A stretch of 64,000 nucleotides of DNA, from contig NZ_JBPODZ010000008.1 in assembly GCF_052060015.1 (NCBI RefSeq), forward strand, positions 1 through 64,000. Direction: 5' to 3'. Positions 47,662 through 54,761 of the stretch are shown in pieces. Within the stretch, counting starts at the first letter, position 1; every line of letters begins with the position of its first letter. A program made the position numbers and the translations under genes. The DNA is from Arhodomonas sp052060015 (GTDB lineage: Bacteria > Pseudomonadota > Gammaproteobacteria > Nitrococcales > Nitrococcaceae). The notes under the pieces are model-generated. The model saw only the letters and a list, made by a program, of their open reading frames with translations, searched no databases and was not told where the DNA came from.

Positions 47662-47904
47662 ATGGGGCAGGCCAGCACCGACCTCTCGAATCCGCAGGGC
47701 CATCGTCGCGTCGATGACCCCAACTGCCGGCGTTGCCAGCGAACCCTGGTACACGGCTTTCACGACTTGCTTCGCTACGCGCCCAACAGCTCCATCCATA
47801 GAGCAGAGGAGCTATGCCTCTCCTGCGTCGCTGAGACCCGACGCCTGGCCCGGCTGCGCTGGCGAAAGCGGGTCACGTGGATGCGGTTTCTAGCACCACG
47901 GTAA
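47662..47904 (+). CDS. small two-CxxC (zinc-ribbon-like) protein, function unknown
   Basis: The 80-residue product has CRRC (residues 22-25) and CLSC (near 52-55) separated by 26 residues, and a basic tail (RRLARLRWRKRVTWMRF). The spacing would suit a zinc ribbon. AAGGGA lies about 8 bases before the ATG. It is divergent from queA and followed by tRNA-Leu. Overlapping frames on both strands exist, but this one alone has a metal-site pattern. I do not recognise a family, and the gene call itself is only moderately sure. Confidence 0.45.
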   Translation: MGQASTDLSNPQGHRRVDDPNCRRCQRTLVHGFHDLLRYAPNSSIHRAEELCLSCVAETRRLARLRWRKRVTWMRFLAPR

Positions 47905-48042
47905 AGGCCAGGACTGGATCGAGGAGCGGCTAGTTCCCAAGGGCCTGCTGGCAAACCCGCCGGGGGGCAGCGATCGGTCCGCCCCCACCCCAGCGTACGG
48001 CTTCCCCGTTTTTGCCCGATTCGCGTATACTACGGCGGTGTT

Positions 48043-48129
48043 GCCGGGATGGCGGAATTGGTAGACGCGTCGGACTCAAAATCCGATGCCCGAAAGGGCG
48101 TGGGGGTTCAAGTCCCCCTCCCGGTACCA
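48043..48129 (+). tRNA. tRNA-Leu (anticodon CAA)
   Basis: The 87-base class II tRNA has acceptor GCCGGGA/TCCCGGT with A discriminator and encoded CCA, anticodon stem TCGGA/TCCGA with loop CTCAAAA, a long variable arm (GCCCGAAAGGGC), and T arm GGGGG-TTCAAGT-CCCCC. Anticodon CAA reads UUG. A TATACT -10 box lies at 48026-48031, followed by a GC-rich discriminator as in stringently controlled promoters; no good -35 box is seen. Confidence 0.97.
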
Positions 48130-48148
48130 GAGCAACCCGTGGCCTGCC

Positions 48149-48292
48149 TCACTCTCCCGAGGCCTTGCGCTCGATCGCCTCACCGGCACCCTTGATATCC
48201 TTACCCACCCCTTCCATGGTGTTGCAGCCAGCGGCGCCCAGCAGCCCGAGCACCAGGGCCAGCGCGGTCAGACGACGAAGCCTATCAGCCAT
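48149..48292 (-). CDS. entericidin A/B-family lipoprotein
   Basis: Reading the minus strand gives a 47-residue protein with a lipoprotein signal ending LLGAAGC (Cys23), then NTMEGVGKDIKGAGEAIERK. The NT-x-x-GVG-x-DI-x-x-x-G-x-AI pattern is that of entericidins, small surface lipoproteins tied to stationary-phase or stress responses in enterobacteria. GGAGG lies 10 bases before the ATG. It is too short for many gene finders. Normally entericidins occur as an antidote/toxin pair; only one is seen here. It faces the 3' end of tRNA-Leu 19 bases away. Confidence 0.85.
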   Translation of the reverse strand: MADRLRRLTALALVLGLLGAAGCNTMEGVGKDIKGAGEAIERKASGE

Positions 48293-48414
48293 GATCGCGG
48301 ATCCTCCGGTGGCACATCGCTGCCGCCGATTATGCTACTGCGTGGCGCCGGGCGCACAACGACAAACGGCGGCCTACGGGCCGCCGTTCCATCGCGGACG
48401 CGTGCGGGGCGCTC

Positions 48415-48681
48415 TCAGGCGACCCGGCGTCCCGCCTCGCGCTGCTCGCCGGCGCGGGTGCGCTCGCGCACGGAAACCACATTGCCCCCGGCGACGGCAT
48501 GGCCCAGCCCCAGACGGCGCGCCACCCAGTTCCGAATCGCGGTCAACCCATGGCGGATCGTGCGGGCGCGCGCCCGGCGCATCTCCAAAAGCAGCCACTG
48601 ATCGCGGTCGGCCGCGTTCAGGGACAGCACTTCCTGCGCCCGGGAGGGGAAGAAAATCAGGTCACGCCCTTCGTTCCGCAT
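48415..48681 (-). CDS. small basic protein of unknown function
   Basis: The 88-residue product starts MRNEGRDLIFFPSRAQEVLS and is rich in Arg, especially RRARARTIRHGLTAIRNWVA. ATG 48681 was chosen over the longer frame because GGAGG lies exactly 6 bases upstream (48688-48692), one of the best ribosome sites in the window. I do not recognise the family. It may be an RNA- or membrane-associated small protein, but nothing decides this. It lies between the entericidin gene and glgC on the same strand. An AT-rich gap (48682-48846) upstream would hold its promoter. Confidence 0.6.
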   Translation of the reverse strand: MRNEGRDLIFFPSRAQEVLSLNAADRDQWLLLEMRRARARTIRHGLTAIRNWVARRLGLGHAVAGGNVVSVRERTRAGEQREAGRRVA

Positions 48682-48825
48682 GGTGAACCTCCAATTCAGA
48701 ACATCCTCGAAAACACCTTTTCTCGCTGCCGCTATGCTGCGCCGCGACATGTGTAATTGTAGGGGCTGAGAAGGGGTTCTTCAATGGATACAGAAATGTC
48801 GACAACTACCGTTCATCGGTAACAT

Positions 48826-48846
48826 AAAAAGTGGAAAACCCTTCCA
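48826..48846 (-). terminator. weak terminator after glgC
   Basis: On the minus strand TGGAA (48846-48842) pairs with TTCCA (48836-48832) around 5 bases and is followed by CTTTTTA. It begins directly after the glgC stop codon. The stem is only 5 bases, so the call is tentative. Confidence 0.4.
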
Positions 48847-50115
48847 TTATCGGACGTGGGCGACCTCCTGGCCGAGCATTTCCGCAGTCACCAGGGTGAC
48901 CCCCGCCGAGGTGACGTAGAAGCGCTCGCAGTCGGCCTGTTCGTCCTCTCCGATGACCGTGCCCGGGGGAATGCGACAGCCCTCATCGATGACGCAGCGC
49001 CGCACCCGAGAACCGGCGCCCACCTCCACGTCCGGGAGGATCACCGCATCCGTGACCCGGGCCCCGGAACGCACCCGGACCTGGCTGAATAGCAGCGAGT
49101 GGTGGACCTCGCCCTCGATGAGGTCACCGCCGGAGACCATGGAGTCCACAGCGATGCCACCGCGCCCGTCCACGTCATGGATGAACTTCGCGGGCGGCAG
49201 CTGCGCCTGATAGGTCCAGATGGGCCAGTCCTCGTCGTAGAGATCCAGCTCGGGGGTACGGCCGATGAGCTCCAGGTTGGCCTGGAAGAACGCGTCCACC
49301 GTGCCCACGTCCCGCCAGTACGGCTGCTCACCGGAACGCGCGTCGGCAAAGGGATAGGCCATCACCCGATCGTGTTCGATGGCCGCGGGGATCACGTCGC
49401 GGCCGAAGTCCCGGGAGGAGTCGATGTCCTCGGCATCGGCACGCAAGCGCTCGAAGAGATAATCCCGGTTGAAGATGTAGATCCCCATGGAGACCAGGGC
49501 ACGCTCCGGGTCGCCGGGGTCAGGCTCGGGCTCCGAGGGCTTCTCGTTGAAGCGCAGCACCCGTCCCTCCTCGTTGATGGTCATCACCCCGAAGGACCGG
49601 GCCCGCTCCCGGGGCATACGCACGCAGCCCACGGTCATATCGGCACGGCTGGCCACGTGCTGGGCGATCATGGGGCCGTAGTCCATTTTGTAGACATGAT
49701 CCCCCGCGAGCACCAGCACATAGCCCGGGTTATGGGCCTGGATGATATCGATGTTCTGGTGGATGGCATCGGCGGTACCGGCGAACCAGAGGGGCTTGTC
49801 CAGACGCTGCTGGGCCGGCACCACCTCGATGAACTCACCGAACTCGCCGCGCAGGAACCCCCAGCCGCGCTGCACGTGCTGGATCAGCGAATGGGCCTTG
49901 TACTGGGTCACCACCTCGATACGGCGGATCCCGGAATTAATGCAGTTCGAAAGCGGGAAGTCGACAAGCCGGAACTTGCCCCCGAATGGCACCGCCGGCT
50001 TGGTGCGCCAGTCGGTGAGGTTGGCCAGTCGACCGCCCCGGCCGCCGGCGAGAATGACCGCCAGGGTGTCGCGCGTGAGGCGGCTTACGAAGCGGGGGTT
50101 GCGCTCCAGGAACAT
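48847..50115 (-). CDS. glgC: glucose-1-phosphate adenylyltransferase
   Basis: GlgC makes ADP-glucose from glucose-1-phosphate and ATP, the controlled step of glycogen synthesis. The 422-residue product has the nucleotide loop LAVILAGGRGGRLANLTDWR, FRLVDFPLSNCINSGIRRI, YVLVLAGDHVYKMDYG and a C-terminal left-handed beta-helix (DAVILPDVEVGAGSRVRRCV). No other glg gene is in the window. Its neighbours are two sugar-type transferases, so ADP-glucose may serve other products or trehalose synthesis as well as glycogen. Confidence 0.95.
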   Translation of the reverse strand: MFLERNPRFVSRLTRDTLAVILAGGRGGRLANLTDWRTKPAVPFGGKFRLVDFPLSNCINSGIRRIEVVTQYKAHSLIQHVQRGWGFLRGEFGEFIEVVPAQQRLDKPLWFAGTADAIHQNIDIIQAHNPGYVLVLAGDHVYKMDYGPMIAQHVASRADMTVGCVRMPRERARSFGVMTINEEGRVLRFNEKPSEPEPDPGDPERALVSMGIYIFNRDYLFERLRADAEDIDSSRDFGRDVIPAAIEHDRVMAYPFADARSGEQPYWRDVGTVDAFFQANLELIGRTPELDLYDEDWPIWTYQAQLPPAKFIHDVDGRGGIAVDSMVSGGDLIEGEVHHSLLFSQVRVRSGARVTDAVILPDVEVGAGSRVRRCVIDEGCRIPPGTVIGEDEQADCERFYVTSAGVTLVTAEMLGQEVAHVR

Positions 50116-50148
50116 CGTCTCTCCTTGGCGGGGGCGGCTGCTGCGGGC

Positions 50149-50793
50149 TCAAGGATACCGGCGCGGCGAGACACCTCCAAGCGCGCCCCGCCCGCGGCGG
50201 TGGCGCCAGCGGCGCAGGTCCGCCGGGTCGTCGACGTCCCAGGCCGCAGAAAGCTCCCGCCAGCGATACCCGCCCCGCACGAGCCGGCGCCGCGTGCAGG
50301 CCATGACCCGCTGACCGCCCCAGGGAATACCGCGAAAGATCGACGGCATGGGCCCGCGGATACCCACCAGCGCGTAGCCGCCGTCCTCGGCGGGGGCGAA
50401 GACGGCGGGAAAACCGGACTCCAGCGCGTGGAAGGCATCGGCCACGTGCCCTGGTGTGATGCCACCGCAATCCGCGCCCACGAGCACCGGCAGCCGGCCC
50501 GACGCCAGTGCCGTAGCCAGGGCGCGGTGCATCCGCCGACCGAGATCCCCCTGACCCTGGGGGCGGAATCGTGCCCCATGGCGGACAGCCAGCCGGGTCA
50601 GACCGGGATGCCGGCCGCCATCCCCCCAGAGCTCGACCTCGGTGGCGAGGCCGGCGCCGGCCAGCCGGGCAAGGGTGTCGTGAAGCAGGCTATGGTAGGC
50701 GGCGAGCGCCGCCCGTTGCCCGATACGGCGAGCCAGGCGCGTCTTCACCCGTCCCGCCACCGGGGGTTTGGCGAAGATCAACAGCCGCCGCAC
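50149..50793 (-). CDS. TIGR04282-type (DUF2064) glycosyltransferase
   Basis: The 214-residue product begins VRRLLIFAKPPVAGRVKTRL and has PVLVGADCGGITPGHVADAF and PAEDGGYALVGIRGP, the pattern of the DUF2064/TIGR04282 nucleotidyltransferase-like glycosyltransferases. Members are often found beside TIGR04283 proteins and named for arsenosugar synthesis in databases; no ars gene is visible here. GTG 50793 was chosen because a GGGGGAGGGG site precedes it. The gene overlaps the upstream glycosyltransferase by 16 bases. Substrate is unknown. Confidence 0.85.
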   Translation of the reverse strand: MRRLLIFAKPPVAGRVKTRLARRIGQRAALAAYHSLLHDTLARLAGAGLATEVELWGDGGRHPGLTRLAVRHGARFRPQGQGDLGRRMHRALATALASGRLPVLVGADCGGITPGHVADAFHALESGFPAVFAPAEDGGYALVGIRGPMPSIFRGIPWGGQRVMACTRRRLVRGGYRWRELSAAWDVDDPADLRRWRHRRGRGALGGVSPRRYP

Positions 50794-51515
50794 CGCTTCC
50801 CCTCCCCCACGCTGCCCCCGGATCCGTAGTAGCGGGCGTGGAGCACCGAGGGATCGGCCCCACGCCAGTAGGCATAGCGCAAGCGCCACATCAGGCTAAC
50901 GGTGCGCCAGATCCCATGGACCTCCCAGCGCCGGCTCGAGGCCCAAAGCGGGCCGGCCAGGCAATGGGGCATGCCGAGCCGCTGGCGAAGCCGCGTGGAA
51001 AGCGCCACGTCCTCCATCAGCGGTTGTTCCGGGAAGCCGCTAACGGCGCGAAACGCCTCATCGCGGACGAAGATGCCCTGATCTCCGGTGGCGATACCGC
51101 TCAGTCGCGAGCGTGCGTTCATGGCAGCGGCGATCACCCGAAAGATCGGGCGCGGGCACGAAAGGCGCACGTCGAAGCGCCCCCAGGCGGCGTCCTCGGC
51201 ATCGGCATCCAGGAGCTGCGTGCGCAGCCGCGAGGGGACCCGTGAATCGGCGTGCACGAACCACAGCAACCGCCCGCGGGCCGTGGCCGCCGCGGCATTC
51301 ATCTGCCACGCCCGCCCCGGCGATGCGCTGATCACGCGATCCGACCCGGCCCGGGCCAGCTCCTGGGTCCCGTCGCGGCTGCCACCATCGCAGACGATGA
51401 CCTCATCGCCGGCGGCCCGCCAGGGCTGCAGATCGGCCAGGAGGGCCGGCAGATTCCCCGCCTCGTCCAGTGCCGGAATGAGCACCGAAATCCGCGGATT
51501 GTCGGGCCGCGCCAT
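50778..51515 (-). CDS. TIGR04283-type family 2 glycosyltransferase
   Basis: The 245-residue product has the GT-A fold of family 2: RISVLIPALDEAGNLPALL, DEVIVCDGGSRDGTQELA (DGGS nucleotide site), LLWFVHADSRVP (DxD-like HAD), and GDQGIFVRDEAFRAVSGFPE. The near-invariant QMNAAAATARG segment is typical of the TIGR04283 group. ATG 51515 has AGGA upstream; ATG 51536 is an alternative without a site. It heads a three-gene string with the TIGR04282 gene and glgC, divergent from adh. The product made is unknown. Confidence 0.86.
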   Translation of the reverse strand: MARPDNPRISVLIPALDEAGNLPALLADLQPWRAAGDEVIVCDGGSRDGTQELARAGSDRVISASPGRAWQMNAAAATARGRLLWFVHADSRVPSRLRTQLLDADAEDAAWGRFDVRLSCPRPIFRVIAAAMNARSRLSGIATGDQGIFVRDEAFRAVSGFPEQPLMEDVALSTRLRQRLGMPHCLAGPLWASSRRWEVHGIWRTVSLMWRLRYAYWRGADPSVLHARYYGSGGSVGEGKRCGGC

Positions 51516-51610
51516 CGTCACGATTGTCCTATTCATGTAATAGGTGTTCGCCGATAATGCACGGAGAGACACCCTGACGGTATAGGGGAATTCCCCAAGG
51601 AGATTGGCAG

Positions 51611-52642
51611 ATGAAGGCACTGGTCTACCACGGGCCCGGCAAGCGCAGCTGGGAGGAGAAGTCCCGCCCCGAGCTGGAGAAGCCCACCGACGCGGTGGTA
51701 CGCCTGACGCACACCACCATCTGCGGGACCGACCTGCACATCCTCAAGGGCGATGTCCCCGCCGTGGAGGACGGGCGCACCCTAGGGCACGAGGGCGTTG
51801 GCGTGGTGGAGTCCGTCGGCGAGGGCGTGGCCAACGTGCGCCCGGGTGACCGTGTGCTCATCTCCTGCATCACCTCCTGTGGGCGCTGTGACTACTGCAA
51901 GCGCGGCATCTATGCCCATTGCCGCGACGGCGGCTGGATCCTCGGCCACCTGATCGATGGCACCCAGGCGGAGTACGTCCGTATCCCCCACGCCGACAAC
52001 AGCCTCTATCCCCTGCCCGAGGGACTCGACTCCGAGGCGGCGGTGATGCTGAGCGACATCCTCCCTACCGGCCACGAGATCGGCGCGCTCAATGGCGAGG
52101 TAGGCCTCGGCGACACCGTCGCCATCGTCGGTTCCGGACCCATCGGCCTGGCGGCGCTACTCACTGCCCGGTTTTACTCACCCGCGCGGATCATCATGAT
52201 CGACCCCGACGAAAACCGCCTGTCGATGGCACGCAGCCTCGGCGCCACCGACACCATCGCCGGCGATGCCGTGGATGCCGTGATGAAGCTGACCGACGGC
52301 GAAGGCGTGGACGTGGCCATGGAGGCGGTGGGCATCCCGGAGACCTTCGATGTCTGCCAGCGCATCGTCCGCCCGGGCGGCCACATCGCCAACATCGGCG
52401 TGCACGGCAAGAGCGTGGAGTTCCGCCTCGAGGAGTTGTGGATCAAGAACGTCACCATCCGCACCGGCCTGGTCAACACCAATACCATACCGGTGCTAAT
52501 GCGCATCCTCGAATCCGGCGGCGTGGACGCGGCCGGGCTGATCACCCACCGCTTCGGCCTCGACGAGATCGAGGCCGCCTACGAGGCCTTCTCCCGGGCC
52601 GCCGAGGAGAAGGCGGTGAAGATGCTGCTCACCGCCGAATGA
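51611..52642 (+). CDS. zinc-dependent alcohol dehydrogenase
   Basis: The 343-residue medium-chain dehydrogenase has catalytic zinc residues C38 (ICGTDLH), H60 and E61 (LGHEGVG), and four structural zinc cysteines C90, C93, C96 and C104. The NAD(P) fold is at IVGSGPIGLAALL near residue 177. AAGGAGA precedes ATG 51611 by about 8 bases. The family covers alcohol, threonine and formaldehyde-type dehydrogenases; an Asp in the second strand (IIMIDPDENRL) favours NAD over NADP. It stands alone between the glycosyltransferases and tRNA-Ala. Confidence 0.93.
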   Translation: MKALVYHGPGKRSWEEKSRPELEKPTDAVVRLTHTTICGTDLHILKGDVPAVEDGRTLGHEGVGVVESVGEGVANVRPGDRVLISCITSCGRCDYCKRGIYAHCRDGGWILGHLIDGTQAEYVRIPHADNSLYPLPEGLDSEAAVMLSDILPTGHEIGALNGEVGLGDTVAIVGSGPIGLAALLTARFYSPARIIMIDPDENRLSMARSLGATDTIAGDAVDAVMKLTDGEGVDVAMEAVGIPETFDVCQRIVRPGGHIANIGVHGKSVEFRLEELWIKNVTIRTGLVNTNTIPVLMRILESGGVDAAGLITHRFGLDEIEAAYEAFSRAAEEKAVKMLLTAE

Positions 52643-52676
52643 ACAGGGACCCGCGGGGCCACACCGTCCGGCGGGT

Positions 52677-52705
52677 TTGGCATCAAGCGGGGCCGGTGAT
52701 ATACT
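52677..52705 (+). promoter_or_regulatory. promoter of tRNA-Ala
   Basis: TTGGCA (52677-52682), a 17-base spacer and TATACT (52700-52705) with TG one base upstream (extended -10) lie 16 bases before the tRNA. It is one of the best promoter matches in the window. Confidence 0.8.
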
Positions 52706-52721
52706 TTCGCCGCTTTCATAA

Positions 52722-52797
<76 letters not shown>

Positions 52798-52991
52798 GAC
52801 ATCGCCGACCAATCGTGAGCAACGGGCCTTCGCGGGTTGACCAGCCCAAGGCCCGGCCACGCTTGCCACCCCCATCTCCCATTTTCTTCGTACCGTACGC
52901 ACCATCGCCGTTTATGGCGGTAAGCCCTCGCGCATACGGCGTTCGTCGGCATTGTGTTGACTGTTCGTTCCACACCCGTCACGCTTTCCCC

Positions 52992-53567
52992 ATGCCATGG
53001 GACAAACAGTACAACACCGATGAGGTCGTGGACCGGGCCATGCGGCTTTTCTGGGCGCAGGGCTACGAGGGGAGCTCGGTGAGCGCCCTGGTCGGCGCCA
53101 CCGGCATCAACCGCGGCAGCCTCTATGCGGGCTTCGGCGACAAGCGCGGCCTGTTCCTGGAAAGCCTGCGCCGCTACGACCGCCGCCAGCGCGAGGAATT
53201 CCTGGCGCGCCTTGCCGAGAAACACACGCCGCGCGAGGCGATACTCGCGGCCTTTGATGCCGCAGCGCACGGCGCGCGGGGGGCACCGGGCGGCTGTCTG
53301 CTCGTCAACTCCGCCCTCGAGGTCAGTCCCCACGATGCCCAGGTGCGCGAGCTGGTCAATTCCGCCCTCGCCGCCGTGCGCGGGTTCTTCCGTGACATGG
53401 TGAGACAGGGACAGCAGGCAGGGGAGCTCCCGACAACCCTTGACGCGGAGGAGACCGCAGAGGCCCTCCTGGGCCTGTTCCTCGGGCTGCGCGTGCTCCA
53501 TCGCTCGGAAGCGGATCCCGCCATGCGAGAAGCGGTGGCCTCCCGGGCACGGACGCTGCTTGAGTAG
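52992..53567 (+). CDS. TetR/AcrR-family transcriptional regulator
   Basis: The 191-residue product starts MPWDKQYNTDEVVDRAMRLF and has the DNA-binding helices VSALVGATGINRGSLYAGFG followed by DKRGLF. The ligand domain has one Cys in APGGCLLVNSALE, in the position used by the NemR/AcuR-like group. ATG 52992 matches homologues; the frame upstream to 52815 is not protein-like, and no ribosome site is seen, so the message may be leaderless. It is followed after 15 bases by a perfect 16-bp palindrome and the AhpD-like gene, which it very probably controls. Confidence 0.9.
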   Translation: MPWDKQYNTDEVVDRAMRLFWAQGYEGSSVSALVGATGINRGSLYAGFGDKRGLFLESLRRYDRRQREEFLARLAEKHTPREAILAAFDAAAHGARGAPGGCLLVNSALEVSPHDAQVRELVNSALAAVRGFFRDMVRQGQQAGELPTTLDAEETAEALLGLFLGLRVLHRSEADPAMREAVASRARTLLE

Positions 53568-53582
53568 TTTTTTTGGCAAGTT

Positions 53583-53598
53583 TGGAACGATCGTTCCA
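53583..53598. promoter_or_regulatory. operator palindrome, probable TetR-regulator site
   Basis: TGGAACGATCGTTCCA is a perfect 16-base palindrome 22 bases before the AhpD-like gene. The half TCGTTCCACA recurs at 52965-52974, 18 bases before the regulator gene, beside TTGACT. One full and one half site flank the regulator, as expected if it represses the carboxymuconolactone-decarboxylase gene and itself. Confidence 0.75.
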
Positions 53599-53620
53599 CA
53601 TACAGAGAGGAGAGATGGAA

Positions 53621-54190
53621 ATGGCTGTTTCCTACATCGAACGTGAACAGGCCGATGCGGCCACGCGAGCCTTCTACGACGCAGCCGAGGAGCGCTTCGG
53701 CGCGCTGCTCAATATCTTCAAGGTGTTTGGGCACCAGCCGGAATACGGCCAGGTGTTCACCGACACCATTATGGCCATCCTCAAGGATGGCGTCCTCGAC
53801 TGGCAGACCAAGGAGCTGTTGATCCTCAAGGCCACCCAGGGCAACGACTGCCAGTACTGCGTGGTCCAGCACGAACGGCTCTCCGACATGCTGGGGATCC
53901 CCGAGGAGAAGGTCGCGGACCTGGACGGGCTGAAGTACCGGGACAGCCCGCAGTTCAGCGACGGCGAGAAGGCATTGCTGGATTTTGCCGTCCAGATCGG
54001 CGAGGACGCGAACCGGGTGCCCAAGGAACTCTGGGAACGCCTGCACAAGCACTGGAGCGAGCCGCAGATCGTCGACGCCGCCTTCGTCACCTGCACCTAC
54101 ATTGCGGTCTCGAAGTTCGGCGACGCACTGGGGGTCGCGCTTGAACCCATGTTCGAGGGCGTAAACCCGAAGCTCACCATCTCACACTGA
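53621..54190 (+). CDS. carboxymuconolactone decarboxylase / AhpD-like protein
   Basis: The 189-residue product has the AhpD redox core ATQGNDCQYCVVQHERLSDM, with CxxC and the following His that form the peroxidase active site. The surrounding helices (DWQTKELLILKAT; EKALLDFAVQIGEDANRVP) are typical. AGGAG at 53608-53612 fits ATG 53621 (8 bases) better than ATG 53615. It likely reduces peroxides or quinone-like compounds. A palindrome before it and a glutaredoxin after it point to a thiol-redox stress unit controlled by the TetR protein. Confidence 0.88.
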   Translation: MAVSYIEREQADAATRAFYDAAEERFGALLNIFKVFGHQPEYGQVFTDTIMAILKDGVLDWQTKELLILKATQGNDCQYCVVQHERLSDMLGIPEEKVADLDGLKYRDSPQFSDGEKALLDFAVQIGEDANRVPKELWERLHKHWSEPQIVDAAFVTCTYIAVSKFGDALGVALEPMFEGVNPKLTISH

Positions 54191-54198
54191 AGTCAGCG

Positions 54199-54222
54199 GG
54201 GGCGCGGCCGGCGCCGCGCCCC
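54199..54222. other. strong GC hairpin between the AhpD-like and glutaredoxin genes
   Basis: GGGGCGCGGC (54199-54208) pairs perfectly with GCCGCGCCCC (54213-54222) around CGGC. No T-run follows. It may stabilise the upstream message or reduce readthrough into the glutaredoxin gene, 20 bases on. Confidence 0.6.
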
Positions 54223-54241
54223 AACACAGGGGGCAAACATC

Positions 54242-54490
54242 ATGCAGGTAGAGATATTCACGGGCCCCGGCTGCGGCTACTGCGAACGGGCCAAGCAACT
54301 CCTTGCCGAACATGGGATCGCCTACAGCGAGCGGGACATTAGCGAACCCGAGGTCCGCACGGAGTTCATGGAACGCCTACCCCGGGAGCGCTCGATCCCG
54401 CAGGTCTTCATCGATGGGACCCACATCGGTGGCTACGAGGACCTCAGGATTCGGCTCCAAGGGGGTGGTGAGGCCGGTGGCGCAATCTAG
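54242..54490 (+). CDS. glutaredoxin (CGYC active site)
   Basis: Glutaredoxins reduce disulfides with glutathione. The 82-residue product has MQVEIFTGPGCGYCERAKQL with the CGYC site (residues 11-14), the cis-Pro motif SIPQVFIDG and the GGYEDL glutathione site, as in GrxC. The length is normal. It belongs with the upstream AhpD-like gene, 51 bases away, and could recycle its disulfide. The last seven residues (GGEAGGA) are Gly-rich. Confidence 0.92.
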   Translation: MQVEIFTGPGCGYCERAKQLLAEHGIAYSERDISEPEVRTEFMERLPRERSIPQVFIDGTHIGGYEDLRIRLQGGGEAGGAI

Positions 54491-54571
54491 CGCACAGCAG
54501 GGGAGACAGTCCGTGAAAGGCCGGGTCGACCGGACCGCGTCAGGGGGTTGGAACGACGGCGGGGCGAGCGT

Positions 54572-54600
54572 TTGGGACCAGCGGACAGGGCGGGTATACT
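54572..54600 (+). promoter_or_regulatory. promoter of tRNA-Arg
   Basis: TTGGGA (54572-54577), a 17-base spacer and TATACT (54595-54600) lie 10 bases before the tRNA. It shares TATACT with the tRNA-Leu and tRNA-Ala promoters. Confidence 0.75.
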
Positions 54601-54610
54601 GCGATTCCCC

Positions 54611-54687
54611 GCCCCGGTAGCTCAGCCGGATAGAGCAACCGCCTCCTAAGCGGTAGGTCACAGGTTCGAATCCTGTCCGGGGCGCCA
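54611..54687 (+). tRNA. tRNA-Arg (anticodon CCT)
   Basis: The 77-base cloverleaf has acceptor GCCCCGG/CCGGGGC with G discriminator and encoded CCA, anticodon stem ACCGC/GCGGT with loop CTCCTAA, and T arm ACAGG-TTCGAAT-CCTGT. Anticodon CCT reads AGG. Confidence 0.96.
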
Positions 54688-54761
54688 TTCCACCTCGCCG
54701 CCGCTGGCACATCCCCTACCGGCCTCCTATCATGGCGGAAACCACACAAGGAGGCGACGGC

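Noticed and set aside
47905..48042. Possible terminator or RNA gene between the CxxC protein and tRNA-Leu
   Set aside because: There are G/C runs that can pair (GGGGGGC/GCCCCC), but no T-run or recognised RNA fold.
48012..48686. 224-codon open frame on the plus strand through tRNA-Leu
   Set aside because: It reads through the tRNA and opposite the entericidin-like gene; the composition is Arg/Pro/Ser-rich without structure.
49099..50829. 576-codon plus-strand frame opposite glgC
   Set aside because: Shadow frame; glgC motifs are complete on the minus strand.
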